Below are positions 55,015 through 62,751 of a DNA stretch of 64,000 nt, in pieces. The notes under the pieces are model-generated. The model had not been told where the DNA came from. It saw only the letters and a list, made by a program, of their open reading frames with translations, and searched no databases. The DNA is from Cytophagales bacterium. Its GTDB lineage: Bacteria; Bacteroidota; Bacteroidia; Cytophagales; Cyclobacteriaceae. Position numbers and translations under genes: made by a program. The stretch spans positions 38,492 to 102,491 of the forward strand of contig JAKSDO010000099.1 of assembly GCA_022360055.1 (NCBI GenBank). Reading direction: 5' to 3'. Positions within the stretch are counted from its first letter, which is position 1. The number at the start of each line of letters is the position of its first letter.

Positions 55015-55710
55015 ATGAAAAAAATCGTTGTCCTGTCCGGGGCCGGGGTAAGTGCAGAAAGCGGGATTAAAACATTTAGAGATTCCGGAGGATTGTGGGA
55101 AGGGCACAATGTAATGGATGTGGCCTCCCCCGAAGGCTGGACCAGGGATCAGGACTTGGTTCTGAATTTCTACAATGAACGCAGAAAGAATGCAATCAAA
55201 GCCAAGCCAAACGAAGGGCACCTTATCATTGCCGAATTGGAAAAGTACTTCAGCGTCACCGTAATTACCCAGAACATAGACAATCTTCATGAAAAGGCCG
55301 GCTCTACCAATGTTTTACATTTGCATGGCGAACTGTTTAAATCCAGAAGCACCCTTGATCCGAATTTAATTTACGACATCGAGGGTTGGGAGTTGAAAAC
55401 AGGCGATACATGCGAAAAAGGCGCTCAGCTTCGCCCGCATATCGTTTGGTTTGGGGAAATGGTACCAATGATGGAAGTCGCGGTTGAAGAAACACTTACC
55501 GCTGATATCTTTATCGTTATCGGCACTTCTCTTCAGGTATATCCGGCGGCGGGATTACTGCAATATGTAAGATCAACCGTTCCAAAATATATTATAAATC
55601 CCAATATGCCGGACATTCCCGGAAGCTCCAATCTACACCTTATCGAAGAGGTGGGAAGTGTCGGCATGAAAAAGGTAAAAAAAATTCTGCTGGGCGAGGG
55701 AAAGAAATGA
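55015..55710 (+). CDS. cobB: Class III sirtuin, NAD-dependent deacylase
   Basis: The 231-residue sirtuin carries GAGVSAESG, FRDSGGLW, TQNIDNLHEKAG, catalytic His in HLHGELF and GTSLQVYPAAG. The YxxR motif (NFYNERRKN) that recognises acidic acyl groups predicts desuccinylase/demalonylase activity. The zinc-site region reads KSRSTLDPNLIYD...GDTCEKGAQLRPH with a single Cys, so the usual four-Cys structural zinc is absent. The ATG at 55015 opens MKKIVVLSGAG; an in-frame ATG at 54901 lies inside topA and adds a basic, unlike-sirtuin extension. It is probably cotranscribed with topA. Confidence 0.92.
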   Translation: MKKIVVLSGAGVSAESGIKTFRDSGGLWEGHNVMDVASPEGWTRDQDLVLNFYNERRKNAIKAKPNEGHLIIAELEKYFSVTVITQNIDNLHEKAGSTNVLHLHGELFKSRSTLDPNLIYDIEGWELKTGDTCEKGAQLRPHIVWFGEMVPMMEVAVEETLTADIFIVIGTSLQVYPAAGLLQYVRSTVPKYIINPNMPDIPGSSNLHLIEEVGSVGMKKVKKILLGEGKK

Positions 55711-55779
55711 TTTTCGAGTACTTTAATTTCTCCCTATAAACCCGGTTATTTTATCGTCAAATTGATCGTGAAAAGTTCT

Positions 55780-55787
55780 TATCTTTG
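55780..55787 (+). promoter_or_regulatory. Bacteroidota-type -7 promoter box
   Basis: TATCTTTG matches TAnnTTTG and lies 134 bases before the ATG of the MORN_2 gene. A TTG stands 15 bases upstream. It would imply a leader of about 125 bases. Confidence 0.4.
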
Positions 55788-55921
55788 AACATTCATGCTT
55801 TTTAGAAAATCTATTTTGGAAAAGCATCGAAATATAATGTATCTTATTCGGAACGAACAAATTGTCTGACTGGCATGCTTGCTCGTATAATTCATTCATA
55901 GATTCGGTCTAATTTTTAGTT

Positions 55922-57457
55922 ATGGTAAAAGGATTGTTCATTTCATATCTGACTTATTTTTTTTGTTTGCTTCCATTCATCGTCCACGGCCAGTATGTGC
56001 TGCTCTCCGAATACAATGCGGACAGCACAATAAGGTCCGATGGCTTCGTCGATGATCAAGGCCTTAAGCAGGGAACCTGGAAATCATTTACATTGGACGG
56101 GAATATTCTTCAAATGGGCAGATATACCGACGACAAGCGCGAAGGTCTGTGGCTTGCTTATGACCTCGCGGGAAATATTGTGATGGAAACGAACTACGAA
56201 AACAACATTTCAAAAGGAATGCTTCGAAAATATTATTCCGGAAGAAGGGTTAAAGAAGAAGGAGAAATTGAAAATGACATTAGAATTGGCTCCTGGAGCG
56301 CATACTATCCGAACGGGAAGATTAAACTAACCGGCAACTATCATAAAGGGCTAAAAGTCGGAAAATGGAAAAGTTTTTATAATTCGGGAAAACTCCAAAA
56401 CGAATCCCTGTATACGAGAGATACCCTCAATGGAAAATACATAACGTACTTTCCCATGGGGACCGTAAAAGAGGAAATGGAATATAAAATGGGTGAAAAA
56501 TACGGCAAATATGAAGAATATTATGAAAACGGTCAGTTGAAAAGAACCGGCATATACCAGGATGATCGCGAAGTAAGCGACTGGAAAGAATACTACGACA
56601 ATGGCCTTATAAAATCGGAACAAAAGTACGAAGACGGTCTTCCCCGCGATACATGGACGTACTACTATCCGTTTTCAGGGATCAAGAAAGAGATCACATT
56701 TAAGAACGGGCTGCTGGACGGAGCCTATGTCGAAAATTTTCCTGGCAACGGCAAGAGTGTTCGGGGCAGGTACAAAGAGGGCCTCAGAACCGGTACCTGG
56801 TACAATTATCATGAAAACGGCAAGATTTACTCATTTGGCGCGTATTTGGAGGATATGAAATCCGGTAACTGGAAGTATTTCGATGAAAAGGGGAGCCTGG
56901 TTGCCGAAGGAGAATTTGCGAACGATTTGGAAGATGGCCAGTGGTATTTTTACTATTTCAACGGAAATTTGAAAACCATCGGAGTTTATGCGAACGGCAA
57001 GGAAGACGGTTTGTGGGGCAATTTTCATATAAATCAAGTCTTAAAGGTAGAAGAAACCTGGAAAGAAGGCAGGCTGCTCTCTTCCGGTCCGTACATCACG
57101 GCTTATGGAGATACCTTGCCTTCCGGGACGCTTAAAAACGGCAACGGCATATTGAAGCGTTACTATGACAGCAAAGCATTGCGGGAAGAATTCACTTATA
57201 AAAACGGGATGAAAAACGGACCTGCAAAATCTTATTATGAAAAAGGCGAACTGGCAGCCGAAGGCGGTTATACTGAGAATAAAAAGGAAGGTTTGTGGAA
57301 GTTTTATCATAAAAATGGAAATGTAGAATCCCAGGGAAGGTATAAAAACGACCAACCGGAAGGACTTTGGATGTTTTTCAACAAATCCGGCACAGCCATC
57401 GATAAAAAAGATTATACCAAATTAAGGAAGCTGGAAGAAATAATGGCAAACGAATGA
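55922..57457 (+). CDS. Secreted MORN_2-repeat protein (YwqK-like)
   Basis: The 511-residue protein has a signal peptide (TYFFCLLPFIVHGQ) and about twenty MORN_2-type repeats with a period near 23 residues. The repeat core is typified by GSWSAYYPNGKIKLTGNYH, GKYEEYYENGQLKRTGIYQ, GLWKFYHKNGNVESQGRYK and similar. Such proteins form long beta-sheet solenoids. Annotation pipelines often call them 'YwqK family antitoxin', but no toxin is adjacent here and the protein is exported. It may be a periplasmic or envelope scaffold; the function is unknown. Confidence 0.88.
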   Translation: MVKGLFISYLTYFFCLLPFIVHGQYVLLSEYNADSTIRSDGFVDDQGLKQGTWKSFTLDGNILQMGRYTDDKREGLWLAYDLAGNIVMETNYENNISKGMLRKYYSGRRVKEEGEIENDIRIGSWSAYYPNGKIKLTGNYHKGLKVGKWKSFYNSGKLQNESLYTRDTLNGKYITYFPMGTVKEEMEYKMGEKYGKYEEYYENGQLKRTGIYQDDREVSDWKEYYDNGLIKSEQKYEDGLPRDTWTYYYPFSGIKKEITFKNGLLDGAYVENFPGNGKSVRGRYKEGLRTGTWYNYHENGKIYSFGAYLEDMKSGNWKYFDEKGSLVAEGEFANDLEDGQWYFYYFNGNLKTIGVYANGKEDGLWGNFHINQVLKVEETWKEGRLLSSGPYITAYGDTLPSGTLKNGNGILKRYYDSKALREEFTYKNGMKNGPAKSYYEKGELAAEGGYTENKKEGLWKFYHKNGNVESQGRYKNDQPEGLWMFFNKSGTAIDKKDYTKLRKLEEIMANE

Positions 57458-57478
57458 TACCGGAAAGCTTAAAGAACG

Positions 57479-59125
57479 CTACTTTCTAATAAGCTTTTTT
57501 GTTTCTTCCAAATGTCCGGCCGTTATTTTGTACAGATAGGCTCCTTTTTTAAGCAAGCTGAGATCTGCAGTGACATGGTGTAATCCGGCATCGCGAACCT
57601 CGTCCAAAACCGTTTGAACCGACCTGCCTTTGATGTCCGTAATTTCCAGCTTCACCCTGTTTCTGGAACTAATTCTAAAACCAAATACGGTACTTTGTGA
57701 AACCGGATTTGGATAACAGTCTTCCAGAAAGTTTCTGGTATTTAAAAATGCCTCTGTGGTTCCCGTAATGCCATTGCCTATGATGGGAAGCCTGGAATCG
57801 ACCCAATTGCCAAACAAAGTGGCATTTACGGCATCGCTGTCTGCCTCGAGCCAATCTACTACGGCAGAGGCAAATACCTGGCGATAATCGTATTGGTGCA
57901 CAAGGTTGCCATTATCAAGGCTATTTAAATCAGGATTAGTGCCAATTACTCCGGGTTTCACCATTTTTCCAAACACAAACATCGGAGCGGCAGTACCGTG
58001 ATCGCTGCCATAACTTCCGTTCGAATATGCGCGGCGGCCAAATTCCGAAAATGTCATTGTGATCACCCGGTCCTCGAGCCCCAATTCCTTTAAGTCATCC
58101 TGGAAGGCCTTCATGGCCGATGAAATATGGTACAACAGGGCAGCGTGTGTCCCCATAGTGGCATCATAGGCCTCTACCTGCTCGGCGTGGGTGTCAAAAC
58201 CGCCGCGTCTCGCCAAAAATATTTTGGTTTTTACTCCACCGCTCAGCAACCTGGCAATCATCTTTAACTGGGGAGCGAGCCTGTTTCTTATTCTTCCGGA
58301 AGGAGCGTTCAACGGATACAATTCAGGATAAGGGACTTTCGGGCTATTACTCCCTTGTTCATAGGCCTCTTTTAACCTGCCCGCATACTGATTTGATTTC
58401 TCTTCGATGTCCATGATCCATTTCAACTCCTCGCCGTAATGCGTATTTTCTATGTGTTCCGGAGGAGCTCCTCCGACACTGGTAATAAGATCATAAAATT
58501 GCTCGGGATTTTGAATGGATATAGCCGTAGGTATGCCGTTGCTTCGATGAAAAGCAAGAGAAACTCCATTTCCTATTTCGATGGCCAGCGGGTCCGGCAT
58601 CCCGGCATTGGGATAATTCTCCGGATAGCCCGGAAATTCGTGATCCAGTAATCTTCCCATCCAACCGGAAGGAAGATATTCGTCATAATCTCCTCCCATA
58701 AACCAGATATCGCGGCTTCTGAAGTGCGAGCCGTTTACATTTTCATAGGCGACATTTTGTACGATATTGACCTTGGCCCGGTCGTACAATTCTTTCATAT
58801 GTGTCAGGTCCGGGTGCAGCCCCACCTGGTCTTCGACACTTAACGTGCTGTCCAATTCGATGTACTTCCGCTTGCCATTATCCGGAATTGCCAGATTTGG
58901 TCTTAACTGATAATATTCTGCATATTGATTGATCGGGATTATGGTGTTCAACCCGTCATTCCCTCCATGTAATTGAATCAACACCAATACCCGGTCATTG
59001 TCGCTCGTTGAGGCCAATCGATACAAAGGCGCAGTTTTAGCCAGGGCATTCAGAGGTATATGGTTCAACATGAAGGAAGAACCTGCTGCGACCGGTAATT
59101 TCTTTAAAAAACTTCTTCTTCTCAT
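57479..59125 (-). CDS. DUF1501 family protein with Tat-like signal and T9SS sorting domain
   Basis: The 548-residue protein starts MRRRSFLKKLPVAAGSSFML, a twin-arginine-type signal. The DUF1501 body (alkaline-phosphatase-like fold) shows LIQLHGGNDGLNTIIP, FLARRGGFDTHAEQ, TMTFSEFGRRAYSNGSYGSDHGTAAPMFVFG. Its C terminus (CYPNPVSQSTVFGFRISS ... GAYLYKITAG) is a type A T9SS sorting domain. The protein is thus predicted to be folded before export and displayed on the surface. DUF1501 and DUF1800 genes are consistently paired in many phyla, as here (11-base gap). The activity is unknown. Confidence 0.9.
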   Translation of the reverse strand: MRRRSFLKKLPVAAGSSFMLNHIPLNALAKTAPLYRLASTSDNDRVLVLIQLHGGNDGLNTIIPINQYAEYYQLRPNLAIPDNGKRKYIELDSTLSVEDQVGLHPDLTHMKELYDRAKVNIVQNVAYENVNGSHFRSRDIWFMGGDYDEYLPSGWMGRLLDHEFPGYPENYPNAGMPDPLAIEIGNGVSLAFHRSNGIPTAISIQNPEQFYDLITSVGGAPPEHIENTHYGEELKWIMDIEEKSNQYAGRLKEAYEQGSNSPKVPYPELYPLNAPSGRIRNRLAPQLKMIARLLSGGVKTKIFLARRGGFDTHAEQVEAYDATMGTHAALLYHISSAMKAFQDDLKELGLEDRVITMTFSEFGRRAYSNGSYGSDHGTAAPMFVFGKMVKPGVIGTNPDLNSLDNGNLVHQYDYRQVFASAVVDWLEADSDAVNATLFGNWVDSRLPIIGNGITGTTEAFLNTRNFLEDCYPNPVSQSTVFGFRISSRNRVKLEITDIKGRSVQTVLDEVRDAGLHHVTADLSLLKKGAYLYKITAGHLEETKKLIRK

Positions 59126-59136
59126 TTTTTCTGACG

Positions 59137-60774
59137 TTAAAAGAGTTGATATTCCGGCGATTGAATGAGCGCATTGATTAAGTTTTCAAGATGAAAAACA
59201 ACTTGAAAATCCTCGCCATTGATAATGGTAGAAACCCAATCCGCTTCTTCCACATCCACCAGCAGGGTAGATTTAAAATGGTTGAAGCGCTCCTGGGTGA
59301 TGTCTTCCGGCAACATATAATCGACAAAAAAAGCAACAATCGACTGTGGAGAGTTCAAATCAATTCCCTCACTCTGACAATATTGAAGAATGTCCAACCG
59401 GTAAAGGACCTGATCATTTTCATCTTTATATCCCAGTAACAAATCGGTAGAGATCTGATATCTTCGGGCCAGATTATTGGCCGTAATCCAGTTCCTATTG
59501 TAAACCGGCGCCTGATGATATGCTCTATAGCCCGCTACCTCGAATGGCTCATAAAAATCCAATCCCTGATTTCCCAGCTTTCCAAAGACAAGGTCATATG
59601 CAGCATCATAAAAGGACCCCAGGTTCGAGACAGGATCGGGAAGCGTGATCTTAAAAAACCGCAAAGATCCCAGGACGACTTCCAGAGGAGATTTTATTAT
59701 TCCCCCCCTATTGTCATCGGTTTCCGTTGCATTGTCGGAATCAAAAAAGTGCTGGCTTCTGAAAAATTGCTCCAGCACAGGTTTCATCTCAAAATCACTG
59801 GCGATAAAGGTCTGCGCCAAAGGACCGATGATGTCATTTTCTATTTCATCCGTTATATCGTAATATCCGAAAAAACGATACAGCCGGCGGCATATATACC
59901 TGGCAGTCGCTTCCTGGTCAAAGATCATATTTACCAACTGATCGATTTCGCCCAAAGCGGCGTCTTTGGTGGCTTTATCTCCGATCAATTCATCGGGTTG
60001 GATGGTCGTGCCCTGAAAACGCGAACTAAAGGCTTTTACCGATGCATCGTGATTCGAAGCCTCATTTCCGCTCCCTCTCAATATGCCCATGGCTACGCCG
60101 GTGTCCGCATCGATATTTCCGTAGTCCCAATCCGTATTCCAGCCAGATAGGACCTTTGAGGCTTCAATCACATCCTGCTCCGTAAAGGTGGTGTAATCAT
60201 CCGGCCCCACCTGATCTCCTTTGCCAATGGTATACAGCTCAAAGAATTCCCGGGCAAAATTTTCATTTGGCCTGCCCACATCATTCAATCTTCCATCCAG
60301 GTGAACCAACATGGCATTGTCATAGCAGATCTTTTTGCAGAGCTCCTTAAAACTCCCGAGTGCGTAATGTCTGAACAATTTAATCTGATAATAAATTGCG
60401 GTGCCCCTGTTTATTCTGGACGAAATCGTTGTAAAATGCGTATGATAAAACCAGGAAATCCGGTCGATGATACTATTCCCTGAAGTGCGCATCAGGTTAA
60501 ACCACCAGGCAAATGTCATATCCATCAGCACGCCGGATTCGCTGTTCGCCCCGGTTGGCTTCGGATTTACCCACGATGCGCCGGTCAATACATCCACAGG
60601 AGGATCGGCCGGCGGTTTTTCTTCGAGAATGATCGCCAATGCCTGGTCAATATTATAGTTTGAAAATGTATCAATATCTGCCCTGGCAGGTCCGAAAGTA
60701 GTCCTTCTTAACAGGTGAGCGGCATTCTTTCTTCCCAATGGCGCACTAAGGTTAATTGGATTCAAGGATGACAT
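59137..60774 (-). CDS. DUF1800 family protein
   Basis: The 545-residue DUF1800 protein opens SLNPINLSAPLGRKNAAHLLRRTTFGP and includes FWYHTHFTT-like WFYHTHFTTISSR, NENFAREFFELYTIG and the late PFEVAGYRAYHQAPVYNRNW, all characteristic of the family. No signal peptide is evident, which is common when the partner DUF1501 protein carries one. The ATG at 60774 is used rather than the TTG at 60783. It is upstream of, and cotranscribed with, the DUF1501 gene; the pair is thought to act together. Confidence 0.9.
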   Translation of the reverse strand: MSSLNPINLSAPLGRKNAAHLLRRTTFGPARADIDTFSNYNIDQALAIILEEKPPADPPVDVLTGASWVNPKPTGANSESGVLMDMTFAWWFNLMRTSGNSIIDRISWFYHTHFTTISSRINRGTAIYYQIKLFRHYALGSFKELCKKICYDNAMLVHLDGRLNDVGRPNENFAREFFELYTIGKGDQVGPDDYTTFTEQDVIEASKVLSGWNTDWDYGNIDADTGVAMGILRGSGNEASNHDASVKAFSSRFQGTTIQPDELIGDKATKDAALGEIDQLVNMIFDQEATARYICRRLYRFFGYYDITDEIENDIIGPLAQTFIASDFEMKPVLEQFFRSQHFFDSDNATETDDNRGGIIKSPLEVVLGSLRFFKITLPDPVSNLGSFYDAAYDLVFGKLGNQGLDFYEPFEVAGYRAYHQAPVYNRNWITANNLARRYQISTDLLLGYKDENDQVLYRLDILQYCQSEGIDLNSPQSIVAFFVDYMLPEDITQERFNHFKSTLLVDVEEADWVSTIINGEDFQVVFHLENLINALIQSPEYQLF

Positions 60775-61127
60775 AGCAATCAATTAGAATTAAATTCCTA
60801 TTTAGCTTTTTATAACAACCTTTAAAAATCCCAAAAATTGGATTAGCGCATCCGTGAATGCTGTAGATTATCTTACTTCATAAGCTTTCGTGCCATTTAG
60901 AAATTGGCGAGCCTGAAATCCGGCGTATCATCAAAAAGGGATTAAATGAAAAGTTTAACCCGGAGCATACAGTGAATTCAGCCCTTAACATATGATCGTA
61001 AACTGTTTTTATTTTTGTTTTTCCTTACATCACGGCCGTTTTTTATTCGATTTAAATGTTAACTTAAAGTTATTTAAGTTAAATTTGTGTTAACATTAAT
61101 TTAACATTGGGACGTAATTCAAAGGCT
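60775..61127 (+). promoter_or_regulatory. Intergenic region with operator-like palindrome and promoter for a small membrane protein
   Basis: No gene is supported in 60784-61127. The arms TTAACTTAAA (61059-61068) and TTTAAGTTAA (61073-61082) form a perfect inverted repeat. It overlaps TAAATTTG at 61080-61087, an exact TAnnTTTG -7 box. GTTAAC recurs just downstream (61089-61094). The box lies 40 bases before the ATG of the 43-residue ORF, so the palindrome is well placed to be an operator. Confidence 0.5.
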
Positions 61128-61259
61128 ATGAAGACGCAATATCAAAAATTATCAAAATATGGAATAAGTACAATGGTATTCGGGAAAACAAAAAAGAAGG
61201 ATTATTTTGCATTTTGGCTTTTGATTGCGATGATCTTTCTGATTGGCCTATTGGTCTGA
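61128..61259 (+). CDS. Small single-span membrane protein (43 residues)
   Basis: The frame reads MKTQYQKLSKYGISTMVFGK, then a basic stretch KTKKKD, then YFAFWLLIAMIFLIGLLV and a TGA stop at 61257-61259. The basic N-terminal half and the C-terminal hydrophobic helix give a tail-anchored or N-in single-span topology. It has its own -7 box and an overlapping palindrome upstream. I recognise no family. The clean positive-inside layout and promoter support a real gene despite the size. Confidence 0.5.
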   Translation: MKTQYQKLSKYGISTMVFGKTKKKDYFAFWLLIAMIFLIGLLV

Positions 61260-61530
61260 CCCGGAAAATTCTACTAATTTTCTCCGCCCCGGCAGGCATG
61301 CCAAACGGACCGACGGGCCTGACATGCCGGCCTACAGGTCCTCCGCAGCGAATGGAGGATCAATCCGGAAATCTGGGGACATGCCTAAATTTTGGCGCCT
61401 TTTCTTTTTCGTTTGGCAGAAAAACCAGCCGATCGACGGATAAGTTGAATTCCGCTTCCACCCGGAAGTGCCGACCGATCCCGGATAGGCGCCCAAGGGG
61501 GGCCGAGCTCCGGGATTAGATATCAACCGA
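61260..61530. other. Gene-free, GC-shifted stretch
   Basis: No supported gene. Positions 61280-61370 and 61460-61520 are GC-richer than the flanks, with overlapping frames on both strands but no recognisable motif. Confidence 0.45.
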
Positions 61531-61576
61531 TAAAAACAAAGGCTTAAAATGGTCTGGAGCTGCCACTTTAAGCCTT
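61531..61576 (-). terminator. Intrinsic terminator after the TIM-barrel isomerase gene
   Basis: On the minus strand the arms AAGGCTTAAAGTGG and CCATTTTAAGCCTT (61563-61576 and 61539-61552, one mismatch) surround a 10-base loop and are followed by TGTTTTTATC. It lies 36 bases after the stop of the gene at 61612. Confidence 0.85.
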
Positions 61577-61611
61577 CTTCGCTTCCGGATTATGTTAAAA
61601 TAATACCCGCA

Positions 61612-62541
61612 TCAGACTTCAAAATCATCACTTTCGATATACGCTTCAATTAGTTTCTCCTCGCCTTTCTTCCCTTCGGAAAAATTGCCATGTTCCATTC
61701 CCAGAACAAAATCAGTGCTTCGGCTGTAAATATGCTTAAATATATTTTTATAATTAATCTCACCGGTGGTAGGCTCTTTTCTTCCCGGATTATCTCCAAT
61801 CTGGAAATATCCTATTTCATCCCAGGTCAGGTCAATATTCCGGATAAGGTGCCCTTCATTTTTTTGCATATGATAAATATCGTACAAGATTTTACATGCC
61901 GGACTATCGACAGCTTTACAGATCATATAGGTTTGATCGGAGGTGCGCAAATAGAGGTCCGGGGAATCGGATAGTGGTTCGAGCACCATCGCCAGGCCGT
62001 GAGGCTCCAGGATCTCCGCCCCTCTCCGAAGCGCCTCGATCACATTGGCATGCTGAATGCCAATGGGTAACTTTCGATGAAAACCACCGGGGACAACCGT
62101 CATCCATTTGGCATTAACGCGTTTCGCCACATCCACTGCTCTCCGGCAGCCGTCTAGAAAAATATCGACATACTCAGGATTTCCGGCGGCCAGCGTATTT
62201 GCCATGTTACCTCCTTTATCAATAACAAAAACCCCCATGGTCATATTGCGCCCGGCAAGTGCTTCGCCAATTTTCGTCTGGGTGGTCACGTCCCGCCGCA
62301 TCATTCCATTATCTTCCATAGCCGTAAATCCGCAGTCGGCCATAAAATTTATCTGATCGATTAAATCTTCTCCGGCGCTGTTTTTAAACATCCCAAAATG
62401 CGGCGCATATTTCAGTTTAAACTCCGCTTTACCTTTTTTCTTTTTCTTCTTTTTGGCCGGCATAGCCATGGAAGAACCGGTAGCCAGGGTGGTCACACCA
62501 GCGGCGAGCGCTCCTTTTTTTATAAAATTTCTTCGTTCCAT
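61612..62541 (-). CDS. Tat-exported hydroxypyruvate-isomerase-like TIM barrel
   Basis: The 309-residue protein has a twin-arginine signal (MERRNFIKKGALAAGVTTLATG) followed by a run of seven lysines, then a xylose-isomerase-like barrel of the Hyi branch. Metal ligands are suggested by MVLEPLSD (Glu), ILYDIYHMQKNEG (Asp, His), QIGDNPGRKEP (typical Hyi loop) and LGMEHGNF (late Glu, His). Members interconvert hydroxypyruvate/tartronate semialdehyde or sugar-like ketoacids; periplasmic forms are frequent in Bacteroidota sugar loci. Downstream comes its terminator; upstream is the Gfo/Idh/MocA gene on the same strand, separated by another terminator. Confidence 0.88.
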   Translation of the reverse strand: MERRNFIKKGALAAGVTTLATGSSMAMPAKKKKKKKGKAEFKLKYAPHFGMFKNSAGEDLIDQINFMADCGFTAMEDNGMMRRDVTTQTKIGEALAGRNMTMGVFVIDKGGNMANTLAAGNPEYVDIFLDGCRRAVDVAKRVNAKWMTVVPGGFHRKLPIGIQHANVIEALRRGAEILEPHGLAMVLEPLSDSPDLYLRTSDQTYMICKAVDSPACKILYDIYHMQKNEGHLIRNIDLTWDEIGYFQIGDNPGRKEPTTGEINYKNIFKHIYSRSTDFVLGMEHGNFSEGKKGEEKLIEAYIESDDFEV

Positions 62542-62684
62542 TATCTTGTCTTGAATAATAAAAAATATGACTGGTTTTAAATTACATAAAGCCTACTTTG
62601 GGAATAGGTTTTTGAAGTTTTGAAGGGAATTACCTGCCGGCGGCAGATATGTCTTTGCAAAAGCTCCTGTTTTTTTTGTAACAG

Positions 62685-62727
62685 AAAAAACCCGCAACTG
62701 CGTATTTCGGAATATCGCAGATACGGG
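62685..62727 (-). terminator. Intrinsic terminator after the Gfo/Idh/MocA gene
   Basis: On the minus strand CCCGTATCTGCG (62727-62716) pairs with CGCAGTTGCGGG (62702-62691) with one wobble and one mismatch, followed by TTTTTTCTG. It lies 25 bases after the stop at 62752. Confidence 0.85.
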
Positions 62728-62751
62728 ATTACATTTTAAAAGATCAATTTT

